The notes below the pieces were generated by a model that was not told the origin of the DNA, ran no database searches, and worked only from the letters and a program-made list of their open reading frames with translations. A stretch of DNA of 64,000 nucleotides from Oscillatoria salina IIICB1 (GTDB taxonomy: Bacteria > Cyanobacteriota > Cyanobacteriia > Cyanobacteriales > SIO1D9). Every line of letters begins with the position of its first letter. Positions within the stretch are counted from its first letter, which is position 1. The translations under genes were made by a program, and so were the position numbers. The stretch covers positions 17,453 through 81,452 of the forward strand of contig NZ_JAAHBQ010000018.1 of NCBI RefSeq assembly GCF_020144665.1, written 5' to 3'. Positions 1-7,530 of this stretch are shown here, one piece after another.

Positions 1-1
1 G

Positions 2-49
2 AATGTTGAAGAAGCTATGAAACGCATCGGCGAAAAATTTAAAGTCTAA
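2..49 (+). CDS. 3' end of an unidentified gene
   Basis: The window opens inside a reading frame that ends in NVEEAMKRIGEKFKV and a TAA stop. Only 15 residues are visible, so no family can be assigned. A G+C-rich hairpin sits just downstream, as expected at a gene end. The frame could be a chance one, although it is the only open frame here. Confidence 0.4.
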   Translation, partial: NVEEAMKRIGEKFKV

Positions 50-56
50 AAAGATC

Positions 57-78
57 GGGGTGGGCGCTGCCCATCCTC
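57..78. terminator. G+C-rich hairpin after the first gene
   Basis: The sequence contains TGGGC-GCT-GCCCA, a short stem in an A+T-rich setting just after the stop codon at 49. It resembles the hairpin at 1668-1684 (GGGCAGGATGCCC), so it may be a copy of a dispersed palindrome acting as a transcription end. There is no clear U-run. Confidence 0.35.
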
Positions 79-117
79 GTTTGATTTTGCAAGTTTATTT
101 ATCTTTTAAATTATCTG

Positions 118-213
118 ATGAATAGTCAAGAAATTTTGATTCGAGAGGCACAACCACAAGATATTACCTCGATTATGGAATTGCTTTCAGAGCGGAGGTT
201 TTATGAACGATAA
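118..213 (+). pseudogene. truncated GNAT N-acetyltransferase start
   Basis: An ATG at 118 opens a 31-codon frame whose product contains ILIREAQPQDITSIMELL. This is the usual first strand and helix of a GNAT acetyltransferase (I-R-x-A-x-x-x-D-x-x-x-I-x-x-L). The frame stops at 213, long before the acetyl-CoA binding motif, so only about a fifth of a normal GNAT remains. Its last 11 bases overlap the start of the antitoxin-like gene at 203. The likely history is a deletion or recombination that removed the rest of the enzyme, leaving the start fused upstream of the next gene. It is not expected to be functional. Confidence 0.5.
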
Positions 214-484
214 ACAAAAGCAAATTGACCCTATATCAAATGAATTTACTAACTATGAAGAAGCAGCAGAGTTTTGGGATAACCATGACACCACTGACTA
301 TTTAGAGGATTTGGAAGATGTCACTCTAGAAGCAGTGGAGTTGAAACAGCGACATTTTGAGATCGAAATAGAAGTAGATTTAATGAAAGTTTTGTCCCAA
401 CAAGCCCAACACCAAGGGGTAGGAGTTAGTCAATTAGTTAGTAAAATTATTCGAGAAAGATTTGCCGACGAAGTATTTACTTAA
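203..484 (+). CDS. CopG/ribbon-helix-helix-type antitoxin-like protein
   Basis: A 93-residue acidic protein. The N-terminal part has the pattern YEEAAEFWDNHDTTDYL, which I recognise from CopG-family antitoxin-like proteins of cyanobacteria. The C-terminal part (VDLMKVLSQQAQHQGVGVS, then QLVSKIIRERF) looks like a ribbon-helix-helix strand plus two helices used for DNA binding. The start is supported by a GGAGG ribosome binding site four bases upstream of the ATG. No toxin gene of the usual small RelE/BrnT kind lies next to it, and the only neighbour is the GNAT remnant it overlaps. It may be an orphan antitoxin or a small transcription regulator. Confidence 0.6.
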   Translation: MNDKQKQIDPISNEFTNYEEAAEFWDNHDTTDYLEDLEDVTLEAVELKQRHFEIEIEVDLMKVLSQQAQHQGVGVSQLVSKIIRERFADEVFT

Positions 485-525
485 ATCAGGAAATATGCTA
501 TATTTATTATTAAATAACGAAAAGT

Positions 526-1269
526 CTAGCGATAGATTGCGTTATCAACTGTAACTCGGAAAAATTCACCCTCGGACTCAAAGCGATCGCTATTCATGTA
601 CCAGCCAACTCGCAAGCGTGTTGGAATGGTGTAGCCGCCAAAAGTCCCTTCCTGCTCAACAATACCCCCGAAGTTGAGATAACGGAATTCAGTATTATCT
701 GGATTTCCCCAGCGCCTTAACTCTACACTATTCAGGCGACCTGTATTTTCGGTAGTTAAGGTAAGTTCGGCTTGGTTATCGAGGGCTGGAAAGCTAAGTT
801 GTAGCTGCGATGAGTTTGTCGTCCATGATACTTCACTACCACAGAATACCGACGGCAACCAAACTAATTCTGCTTGAAAGCGACCAAAAGTAGATTTGGC
901 GATCTCAAGTCCTGAAGCTTGCTTAACTGGGATGAGTCCCCATAGCTTCCATTGCATAGCACCTACACCGTCTACAATTCGATCTGAGCCACGGATCGGT
1001 AAGCCATTCATACTTACTTTAGCACTCCAAATCGTGCCGCGAGATCGAGAAATAACTTGTTCTGCGGTGAAGGGAAGCCAATTTTGTAGTTTAATCTCTC
1101 CGTGCATTTTTAAGCGAACCGCTGATGCAAGTTTTGTTCCCGGTGCGATCGCGTGTTCCAGATATCTTTGCGCTGCTTGGGGAAGCTGAGAAAGTTGCTT
1201 TGATGGGAAAGTATCTTGGTTAGATTTGGCTGACTCCCACAAAGCATTAAGTGAAACCTGTTTAGTCAT
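526..1269 (-). CDS. conserved hypothetical protein, DUF6544-like
   Basis: A 247-residue protein. The N-terminal segment (LPQAAQRYLEHAIAPG, about residues 33-48) followed by a beta-strand-rich body resembles the DUF6544 family, whose function is unknown to me. The body has many alternating strands and a conserved-looking GIVEQEGTFGGYTIPTRL near the end, suggesting a lipid- or ligand-holding beta fold. No signal peptide or membrane segment is visible. The start at 1269 is chosen because GGAGG lies five bases upstream; an in-frame start four codons earlier has no such site. It stands alone and shares no obvious link with the iron genes. Confidence 0.6.
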   Translation of the reverse strand: MTKQVSLNALWESAKSNQDTFPSKQLSQLPQAAQRYLEHAIAPGTKLASAVRLKMHGEIKLQNWLPFTAEQVISRSRGTIWSAKVSMNGLPIRGSDRIVDGVGAMQWKLWGLIPVKQASGLEIAKSTFGRFQAELVWLPSVFCGSEVSWTTNSSQLQLSFPALDNQAELTLTTENTGRLNSVELRRWGNPDNTEFRYLNFGGIVEQEGTFGGYTIPTRLRVGWYMNSDRFESEGEFFRVTVDNAIYR

Positions 1270-1349
1270 GGATTCCTCCAATGTCTACTCACAGTTTATT
1301 GCATCTGCCAACAATTTCTCTAAAAATACTTTCTTCTCAGACAAAATCA

Positions 1350-1565
1350 TCAAAGCTGTTCTTGATACAAACTTTGCAACAAATTTTCTAACTTTTCTTC
1401 AGGACAACATTCAATTAACATCTCAAAAGCATCCAGCAATTTCGCCGCACTTTCTCCCAAAGTAGGACTCATTCCCCAAACATCTTGTACCCAATCTTGG
1501 GGACGTTCGTCATCAAAAATTAAACGTTCTAATAACTGTTTTGTTTCTTGCTTATCCAGAGACAT
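1350..1565 (-). CDS. small conserved-type hypothetical protein
   Basis: A 71-residue acidic, mostly helical protein (MSLDKQETKQLLERLIFDDE...). It has no membrane segment and no motif I can name. Codon use looks like real cyanobacterial coding sequence, and the A+T-rich segment in front of it fits an independent start, though no strong ribosome binding site is visible. It could be a small protein-binding or regulatory factor, but nothing in the sequence shows this. Confidence 0.5.
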   Translation of the reverse strand: MSLDKQETKQLLERLIFDDERPQDWVQDVWGMSPTLGESAAKLLDAFEMLIECCPEEKLENLLQSLYQEQL

Positions 1566-1667
1566 AAATTTAGTTAAATTCTTAGATTATTTCAGCATAT
1601 CCTGTAATTATATTATCACAAATTGAGATATTTTTGGAAATTAATTTATTTAAATTTAAATAATTGA

Positions 1668-1684
1668 GCGGGCAGGATGCCCGC
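1668..1684 (-). terminator. hairpin after the futA-like gene
   Basis: GCGGGCA-GGA-TGCCCGC forms a 7-bp stem with a 3-base loop, starting 10 bases beyond the stop of the iron-binding protein gene. The following minus-strand sequence is A+T-rich but lacks a clean U-run. The GGGCAGGATGCCCGCCCCACC pattern also looks like a dispersed cyanobacterial palindrome, so it may be both a repeat and a transcription end. Confidence 0.45.
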
Positions 1685-1694
1685 CCCACCCCGA

Positions 1695-2771
1695 TTATTT
1701 CCAGCCAGAACGATCCATTAATTGTACCGCTTCTGAGTTCTTTTCACCATAGCCAGAAACATTTAATTCTGACTCTTTGAATTCGCCAAAACTCGCAACT
1801 GTCTCGTTAGGTTCTAAATTGCTAATCGCGGGGAATTCATTATTTTGATTAGCAAAAATTTCTTGAGCTTCAGGAGTAGTCAAATATTCGATAAATTTAA
1901 CCGCATTTTCTTGATTTGGAGCATTGGCAGCTACCGCAGCGCCACTAATATTAACATGGGTTCCGCCTTCATTTTGATTAGGGAAAAATACGCCAATATT
2001 TTCAACAATTTGTTGGCTTTGGGGGTCATCAGCTTGCTTAAGTCGGGCGATATAATAGTGATTGACGATCGCTACGTCGCATTCCCCGGCTGCTACGGCT
2101 TTGATTTGGTCGGTGTCGTTACCTTCGGGTTCGCGGGCAAAATTTTCGACTAAACCTTTTGCCCATGTTTCGGTTTCTTCAACGCCTTTTTCTTCTATTT
2201 TGGAAGCTACTAAAGATTGGTTGTAAATATTGCTCGAACTTCTCACACAAACTCGATCTTGCCACTCAGGTTCGGCTAAAGCTTCGTAGGTGCTTAATTC
2301 GTCGGGATTAACGTTATCTTGGTTGTAAACTATAATTCTTGCCCGTTTAGTTAAACCAAACCAATATCCTTCGGGACTACGAACATTTGCCGGAATTGCT
2401 GAAGTAATTGTTTCTGATTCTACGGGTTGTAAAATTCCTTCTTGTTGCGCCCGCCAAAGATTACCAACATCGACGGTAATTAAAACATCTGCGGGACTAT
2501 TTTCGCCTTCGTTTTTAATTCTTTCGATTAATTCTTCGGCGTTTCCTTCGATTAAATTAACTTCGATACCTGTTTCTTCGGTAAAGTTGTCATACAATTG
2601 TCGATCGCTGTCGTAATGTCTGGATGAGTACAAATTTATTTCACCAGCATTGGCTGCGGTGGTTTCCGTGTCGGTGGTGTTAGCTTCGGGGGTGTTGTTT
2701 GTGCATCCAGCGATCGCGGCGATCGCTAATCCGGTTAAAATCCCTGCTAATCTACTTCTAGTGTCGATCAT
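1695..2771 (-). CDS. futA: ferric-iron ABC transporter substrate-binding lipoprotein (FutA/IdiA type)
   Basis: A 358-residue periplasmic binding protein of the FutA/IdiA group, which binds Fe(III) for an ABC importer. The N-terminus has a lipoprotein signal, a short hydrophobic stretch ending in the lipobox-like IAGC at about residues 20-23. The mature part begins with NLYSSRHYDSD; in this family the tyrosine in such a segment binds iron, and the later NHYYIARL supplies further tyrosine ligands. Length and C-terminus (MDRSGWK) fit the family. No permease or ATPase gene is adjacent, which is common for futA in cyanobacteria. It sits near a siderophore cluster with tonB and exbBD, so this is an iron-rich neighbourhood. 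A palindromic region upstream may be its operator. Confidence 0.85.
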   Translation of the reverse strand: MIDTRSRLAGILTGLAIAAIAGCTNNTPEANTTDTETTAANAGEINLYSSRHYDSDRQLYDNFTEETGIEVNLIEGNAEELIERIKNEGENSPADVLITVDVGNLWRAQQEGILQPVESETITSAIPANVRSPEGYWFGLTKRARIIVYNQDNVNPDELSTYEALAEPEWQDRVCVRSSSNIYNQSLVASKIEEKGVEETETWAKGLVENFAREPEGNDTDQIKAVAAGECDVAIVNHYYIARLKQADDPQSQQIVENIGVFFPNQNEGGTHVNISGAAVAANAPNQENAVKFIEYLTTPEAQEIFANQNNEFPAISNLEPNETVASFGEFKESELNVSGYGEKNSEAVQLMDRSGWK

Positions 2772-2801
2772 CTTGTTTTTACTTTTTTCAGTGGATTATC
2801 G

Positions 2802-2851
2802 ATTAGTTGTCATAAAGTATTTTACAACTAATGAGATTAATTCTTAGTTGT
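2802..2851. promoter_or_regulatory. palindromic region between futA-like gene and dprA, possible Fur site
   Basis: The divergent gap holds three copies of TTAGTTGT/ACAACTAA. ATTAGTTGT (2802-2810) pairs with ACAACTAAT (2824-2832), and ACAACTAA (2824-2831) pairs again with TTAGTTGT (2844-2851). The core CTAATGAGATTAATTCTTAG is A+T-rich and imperfectly palindromic, in the style of Fur boxes. The position, 30-80 bases upstream of an iron-starvation gene, fits an operator. That Fur is the binder is inference. Confidence 0.35.
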
Positions 2852-2894
2852 CAAGAAACATTTTTGCTAAAATTTTTCTCAGGGAGTAGGATTC

Positions 2895-3998
2895 TTGGTT
2901 GAAGAAAGAGCATATTGGCTAGCATGGTCACAAGTGCCGAAAGTAGGATCTGTCTTACTGCAACGCTTGTACCAGCATTTCGGAACCTTGCAAAAAGCTT
3001 GGCTGGCTTCCGAGTACGAATTACGGGCGGTTGAGGGCTTAGGTGGAAAGACTCTTAGCATCATCGTCGCCAAGCGAAATAGCCTCAACCCAGAACAACT
3101 CCTCAGCCAACACCTCGTCAAGAACCCCAATTTTTGGACACCAGCAGACCAAGATTACCCTTATTTATTGCGAGAGATTCCTAGTCCACCCGGTTTATTA
3201 TACTACCGAGGGGAGGTCAACCGCCAAGAAAATCAAGGCATTACGCCAATGGTGGGTATTGTCGGAACTCGCTACCCCACCGAACATGGACGCAGATGGA
3301 CGCGCAAAATCAGCGCCGCCTTAGCTAAACACGGCTTTACCGTCGTTTCCGGGATGGCTGCGGGAATAGACACCGAAGCCCATCAAGGCTGTTTAGAAGC
3401 AGGAGGACGAACCATCGCGGTATTAGGAACTGGTGTAGATATTATCTATCCTTCTAGTAACAGAAAACTCTACGAACAAATCCAAAACAAAGGTTTGATT
3501 GTAAGTGAATATGTCGCAGGAACTACACCAAATGCGAGGAATTTTCCGCCGCGAAATCGAATTATTGCGGGTTTATGTCGGGCAGTTTTAGTAATGGAAG
3601 CGCCACAAAAATCAGGCGCATTAATTACTGCGAGATATGCTAATGAATTTGGTCGAGATATTTATGTTTTACCTAACTCTCCCGACCGCGAAGAATATCG
3701 AGGTTGTTTGAAACTTTTAAATCGCGGTGCTTTTGGCATCGAAGGCGAAGCAGAATTATTGGAAATGTTAGGCACAATTCCTCAATTAGATGTGATTGTC
3801 GAACCTCAGCAACCAATCCCCGAATTGGAACTTAGTTTAGCAAAAGTTTTGTCAACAATTGCCTCGGAAGCCATGCCTTTTGATTTAATTGTTCAAGCTG
3901 TAAACATGGATTCCAGTGCCGTTTCCGCAGCTTTATTAGAGTTAGAATTAATGGGATTAATCAGTCAATTACCAGGCATGAGATATCGCCGCAATTAA
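2895..3998 (+). CDS. dprA: DNA-processing protein DprA
   Basis: A 367-residue DprA/Smf protein, which loads RecA on incoming single-stranded DNA during natural transformation. Visible parts are an N-terminal helix-hairpin-helix-like region (residues 1-60), the Rossmann core with VGIVGTRYPTEHGRRW and the signature SGMAAGIDTEAHQG, then PPRNRIIAGL and SGALITARYANEFGRD. A C-terminal winged-helix part (about 300-365) is common in cyanobacterial DprA. The start is a TTG at 2895 with AGGGAG nine bases upstream; no ATG precedes the conserved start region. It is divergent from the iron-binding protein gene and not functionally linked to it. Confidence 0.9.
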   Translation: MVEERAYWLAWSQVPKVGSVLLQRLYQHFGTLQKAWLASEYELRAVEGLGGKTLSIIVAKRNSLNPEQLLSQHLVKNPNFWTPADQDYPYLLREIPSPPGLLYYRGEVNRQENQGITPMVGIVGTRYPTEHGRRWTRKISAALAKHGFTVVSGMAAGIDTEAHQGCLEAGGRTIAVLGTGVDIIYPSSNRKLYEQIQNKGLIVSEYVAGTTPNARNFPPRNRIIAGLCRAVLVMEAPQKSGALITARYANEFGRDIYVLPNSPDREEYRGCLKLLNRGAFGIEGEAELLEMLGTIPQLDVIVEPQQPIPELELSLAKVLSTIASEAMPFDLIVQAVNMDSSAVSAALLELELMGLISQLPGMRYRRN

Positions 3999-4031
3999 GA
4001 TGAAATATCCCAGAAAAGGCGACAAATTTCC

Positions 4032-4060
4032 TGTAGAGACGTAGCATTGCTACCTCTCCA
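4032..4060. repeat. degraded copy of the GTAGAGACGT palindrome
   Basis: TGTAGAGACGTAGCA is followed by TGCTACCTCTCCA, an imperfect inverted repeat. It belongs to the same family as 56898-56927 and the coding copy at 44728-44755, and lies just after the dprA stop. Confidence 0.55.
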
Positions 4061-4128
4061 CCAGGTAATGATATTTAGCAAACATCGGGTATTTTCTAAG
4101 AGAAAATTTCTCCAATTACTGTCAGAAA

Positions 4129-4296
4129 CTACGCCAAACCTTGAAAAAGAAAACCAGCCCACCAGTAAGGATGTGCAAACGGTGACTCGTCCCGACAACA
4201 ACTTTCTAAACGGTGAAAAGCCTTAGCGTAAGCCTCCGTATCCTTGCCGTAGCGCTCTTGGAAATACCGACTGAAACGGCTTTCTCGCCAATTTGC
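4129..4296 (-). pseudogene. CHAT-domain protein remnant (C-terminal end)
   Basis: The minus strand reads RFSRYFQERYGKDTEAYAK and, further on, SPFAHPYWWAGFLFQG, then stops. This matches the C-terminal signature of CHAT-domain (caspase-like) proteins, which typically end in HPYxWAxFxxxG. About 55 codons remain, and the frame is closed upstream by a stop at about 4297. No other CHAT sequence, catalytic His or Cys, is present in the 3999-4481 gap. It is a decayed fragment of a formerly larger gene. Confidence 0.55.
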
Positions 4297-4391
4297 TTAT
4301 ATCGAATTCAGGTTTCTACATACTAATCATGGTTTCTGGGTCTTGGGCTGAAAGTATGCTTCTCCAAAATCCCTAAATCTCCTTGTAAAAG

Positions 4392-4422
4392 CAGACTAAG
4401 ATTGATTCACAATCTTAGTCTG
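4392..4422 (-). terminator. terminator hairpin of the tonB-MORN unit
   Basis: CAGACTAAGATTG (4392-4404) and CAATCTTAGTCTG (4410-4422) form a perfect 13-bp stem with a 5-base loop. On the minus strand, where the MORN gene ends 60 bases upstream, the stem is followed by CTTTTAC. This fits a moderate intrinsic terminator for the tonB-MORN transcript. Confidence 0.65.
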
Positions 4423-4481
4423 GCTCGATTTAATTTTATATTTAATGTATTTGGATTGTATTACGAGCAATGACTCGCCGA

Positions 4482-5534
4482 TCAATTTTTCAATTCACCA
4501 TTTTCCCAGGTTCCTTGAACGCGAGTACCATCGGAGAAGATGTAAACACCCTCACCGTTTTTGTCTCCGTTGCTAAATTCTCCTTCGTAGCGATCGCCGT
4601 TTTCATAGGTGCAAACTGCTTCACCGTTTAATTGACCTTCGCTAAATTCTCCCTGACAGCGAGATCCATTCGCAAAGTAATATGTTCCCGTACCATTAAA
4701 CCGATTGTTACTAAACTCGCCTTCGTAACGATTGCCGTTGGTAAAAGTATAGGTTCCACTGCCGCTAAACTTCCCTTCGCTAAATTCACCTTCGTATTTA
4801 TTCCCATCAGCGAAGGTTAAAGTTCCTTGTCCGTCAGGAGTTCCATTACTAAAACTACCTTCGTAACGGTTGCCGTTAGCAAATTTTCGCACCCCGACAC
4901 CGTTAAATTGACCGTTACTAAATTCTCCGGTATAACTGCCACCATCGGCAAAGGTATAAGTTCCCTGTCCTTCTGGTTGACCGTTTTTCAGTTCGCCTTG
5001 ATAGCGGTTGCCATTAGTATATTCGCAGGTTCCCTGACCAGAAATTGTGCCATTAGTAACACTACCAGAACATTTATTGCCGTTAGCATAAGTAAAAGTT
5101 CCTTCACCGTTGGGCGCGCCGTCTTTAAATTCACCTTCGTAACTACCGCCATCGGTAGAAGTATAAACCCCTTGACCGTTAGCTTGACCTCCTGCAAACT
5201 CGCCTTCGTAGCGATCGCCATCGGCATAAACGCGCACTCCTCTACCGCTTGGCGTTCCTGCTTGGAATTCCCCTTCGTAAGTACCCCCATCGGCAAAAGT
5301 ATAAACTCCTTGACCTTGTTTTTTGCCATCAACAAACGCTCCTTGATAGCGATCGCCATTAGCATATTCACACACAACTCTACCATTTAAATTCCCGTTG
5401 CTAATTTCCCCTTCGCAACGCCCTCCATCGGGTAAGGTAACAACTCCAGCCGTTGCTAGGAGAGGATTACTAAACTCAAAGCTAGAAGCAACTAAAAGTA
5501 CAATGCCTAATTTAGCAATCTTAATCATTTTCAT
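4482..5534 (-). CDS. secreted MORN-repeat protein
   Basis: A 350-residue protein. A signal-peptide-like segment (MKMIKIAKLGIVLLVASS) is followed by 13 full MORN repeats of 23 residues and one partial repeat. Each has the form G-x-[RK]-Y-x-G-E-F-x-x-G-x-x-x-G-x-G-x-x-x-[FY]-x-[ND]. Repeats 1, 6 and 12 have Cys pairs at equivalent places, which could form disulfides in the periplasm. MORN repeats form elongated beta-hairpin stacks that bind proteins or lipids. The start at 5534 follows a GAGG site; an ATG two codons later has better spacing, and an upstream in-frame start is less likely. It lies 30 bases behind tonB and before a shared terminator, so the two are probably co-transcribed. Confidence 0.7.
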   Translation of the reverse strand: MKMIKIAKLGIVLLVASSFEFSNPLLATAGVVTLPDGGRCEGEISNGNLNGRVVCEYANGDRYQGAFVDGKKQGQGVYTFADGGTYEGEFQAGTPSGRGVRVYADGDRYEGEFAGGQANGQGVYTSTDGGSYEGEFKDGAPNGEGTFTYANGNKCSGSVTNGTISGQGTCEYTNGNRYQGELKNGQPEGQGTYTFADGGSYTGEFSNGQFNGVGVRKFANGNRYEGSFSNGTPDGQGTLTFADGNKYEGEFSEGKFSGSGTYTFTNGNRYEGEFSNNRFNGTGTYYFANGSRCQGEFSEGQLNGEAVCTYENGDRYEGEFSNGDKNGEGVYIFSDGTRVQGTWENGELKN

Positions 5535-5564
5535 AAACCTCAAAGCCAATTCTGCCAATTCTTT

Positions 5565-7079
5565 CTAATCAAACCTAATTGTCACTTCCACTCGACGGTT
5601 TCTGCCTGTGGTCGGTTGACAACTCATTCTTCCTACAGCATCTAATGCTGCTTGGTTGAGTTCGTTATATTTGCTTGGTTCTACCAGTTGTGGGCTACTT
5701 ACATTCCCGTTTTGGTCAACCACAAAAGCAACTTTGACTTCATCTTTAATGTTGCGACCCTGAAGAGATGACGGATACACTGGTTCTGGTTGGGCACAAC
5801 TTCCGCCTTGTCCTGAACCCGATGGAGCGCGTGCGGGCGCTCCTCGGTTGGCGGCAACTGAGCCTGGGTTGCTGGAGTCAAAGCTTCCTTGGCTTCCACC
5901 GGGATTGCTGGGTGCATTTCCCCCACTCAAATCGCCGGAAAAACCACCACCAGAGTTGGAGTCAAGGGGACTGGAAATGCTTCCCGGTCTACCTGGTGCG
6001 TTATTATTGCTGGCAATGCTACCCGGAGAATCGCTACCGAATTCGCCTTGGCTACCACCAGGAACACCTGAAGCGGAACCACTACCGAAATTATCGCGAA
6101 AAGTGCGATCGCTTCCACTTCCAGATAAGGGACTGGAAATGCTTCCCGGTTGATTGGGTGGATTGTTATTACTCGCTACCGCACCAGGATTAGTGGAACC
6201 AAAATTATTCTCGCTGTTAGTCGCAGTCTGGGAACTATTGTCTAAATTATCGCGAAAAGTGCGATCGCTTCCACCTCCAGATAAGGGACTGGAAATGCTT
6301 CCCGGTTGATTGGGTGCATTGTTATTACTCGCTACCGCACCAGGATTAGTGGAACCAAAATCATTCTCGCTGTTAGTCGCAGTCTGGGAACTATTGTCTA
6401 AATTATCGCGAAAAGTGCGATCGCTCGAACTCGACAAGGGACTCGACGTGCTTCCCGTTTGACTGGGTGGATTGTTATTACTCGCTACTTGATTAGGGTC
6501 TACTGGAGCGAAATTATCATTTGATGAGGGTGCGTCACTACCGCTTAGGCGATCGCGCAACGGTCGCTCGTTAGAATTAGATTCTAGGGGTTGAGAACTA
6601 GCTTCCCTCGACGTTTGAGCAGCAGTTTGTGATTCCTCCTCTAACTCAGTCGGTTGTGTTGTGGGAGTGGTCGCAGTAGTCGCCGTCGTTTCCGGTTGGG
6701 GAGTAGGTTCTTTTGGCTGTGCAATTTTGGGTTTTTCCGGTTCCACAGGAGTTGGAATTGGTTCGGGAACCTTCGTTTCTGGTTTCGGTTGCTTTGGTTG
6801 TTCTATTTTGGGTTTTTCCGGTTCCGGTGGAGTCGGTGTCGGTTCGGGAACCTCTGGTTTTTCTTCAGGTTCGCGAATTTCTTCTTCCTCTGGTGGTTCC
6901 TCGACGAGAATAAATTCTATCGGATCTTCGGCATAAGCTGGTTGTTTGGGCAACCAGGTTAAGATTAAAGCCAGAGCCACATGAAATAATACAGAACCCA
7001 CAAAAGTCAGGGCAAGGAATTTCTTTAACTGCTCTTGTTCCCTTTTTCGCTGCTCAATACAAAAGCTAGACAGACTCAT
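5565..7079 (-). CDS. tonB: TonB family energy-transducing protein with a repeated linker
   Basis: A 504-residue TonB. The N-terminus has a short cytoplasmic part and one membrane anchor (about residues 20-45, FLALTFVGSVLFHVALALIL). A Glu/Pro-rich stretch follows (about 50-130), then a long Ser/Asn/Gly linker made of about five 52-residue repeats. The C-terminal domain (about 425-504, PVYPSSLQGRNIKDEVKVAF to VEVTIRFD) is the TonB fold that touches outer-membrane receptors. TonB carries energy from ExbB-ExbD to TonB-dependent receptors. The usual TonB is about 240 residues, so this one is unusually long because of the linker. The next cluster gene upstream starts 450 bases away. The partners ExbB and ExbD lie at 55.7-56.8 kb and the receptor at 12.8-15.3 kb. 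Confidence 0.85.
   Translation of the reverse strand: MSLSSFCIEQRKREQEQLKKFLALTFVGSVLFHVALALILTWLPKQPAYAEDPIEFILVEEPPEEEEIREPEEKPEVPEPTPTPPEPEKPKIEQPKQPKPETKVPEPIPTPVEPEKPKIAQPKEPTPQPETTATTATTPTTQPTELEEESQTAAQTSREASSQPLESNSNERPLRDRLSGSDAPSSNDNFAPVDPNQVASNNNPPSQTGSTSSPLSSSSDRTFRDNLDNSSQTATNSENDFGSTNPGAVASNNNAPNQPGSISSPLSGGGSDRTFRDNLDNSSQTATNSENNFGSTNPGAVASNNNPPNQPGSISSPLSGSGSDRTFRDNFGSGSASGVPGGSQGEFGSDSPGSIASNNNAPGRPGSISSPLDSNSGGGFSGDLSGGNAPSNPGGSQGSFDSSNPGSVAANRGAPARAPSGSGQGGSCAQPEPVYPSSLQGRNIKDEVKVAFVVDQNGNVSSPQLVEPSKYNELNQAALDAVGRMSCQPTTGRNRRVEVTIRFD
5830..6590 (-). repeat. 156-nt tandem repeat inside tonB
   Basis: The motif CGCGAAAAGTGCGATCGC recurs at 6095, 6251 and 6407, exactly 156 bases apart, and encodes DRTFRDN at the same place in each unit. 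Two central units are nearly identical and the outer ones are degraded. Each unit carries PGSISSPL and VASNNN blocks. The period is a whole number of codons, so copy-number change keeps the frame. Confidence 0.8.
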
Positions 7080-7530
7080 TGCTCAATCTTCCCTTCCCCA
7101 AAGTTTTTGCAATCGACACGGCGCGATCGCTCGAAATTTCGCGCACGCTAGGCTAATCGAGGGTAACAGATTTCTTTTTCCTCGATTATTGCAATTAATT
7201 CTTACTAAGTTAGTTATAGTAAATCAAATTGTTGCAAATAGCAACCAATAAGTCAAGTATATTTTCGCTCAGTTATCTGCCAGAGAGAAAAATCAGCACA
7301 AAGCTTTGTTTGTCAAGTGTTTTTCTAGATAAATTTTGTGAAATAATCTCCTCCAGAGTAGATTGACTCGGCTGAGAATAACGACCAATAGCTTTTCTAC
7401 TTATTGAAAATAGTTATAAAATAGTGACGAACAGGAATAAGTGTAGCAAGCAGTACACCACTTTAGTCTATTTGTCAACTTAGAGATAAAGTTGTTTACT
7501 TAGCTAACTAACAGTTTTTTGCTAAAAAAT
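7080..7530. other. 451-base gap between tonB and the MATE gene
   Basis: No gene was found on either strand. The gap contains the candidate tonB promoter (7216-7244). The rest is A+T-rich with no strong hairpin. It marks the left edge of the biosynthetic cluster. Confidence 0.5.
7216..7244 (-). promoter_or_regulatory. candidate tonB promoter
   Basis: On the minus strand TTGCTA (7239-7244) and TACTAT (7216-7221) are separated by 17 bases, an acceptable sigma-70-type spacing, about 140 bases upstream of tonB. The -35 part overlaps the small palindrome GTTGC-AAATA-GCAAC (7231-7245), which could bind a regulator. It was identified by pattern only. Confidence 0.3.

Noticed and set aside
3995..4201. 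68-residue frame on the minus strand after dprA
   Set aside because: It overlaps the CHAT remnant in another frame and a degraded palindrome, and shows no family pattern. The CHAT reading explains the segment better.
4632..5390. Open frames on the plus strand opposite the MORN gene
   Set aside because: They arise from the regular MORN repeat codons read backwards. They have no ribosome binding site and no recognisable fold.
6654..6962. Open frames opposite the Pro/Glu-rich part of tonB
   Set aside because: Low-complexity antisense reading of Pro and Glu codons; low-complexity Phe/Trp/Arg- or Gly/Val/Ser-rich products.
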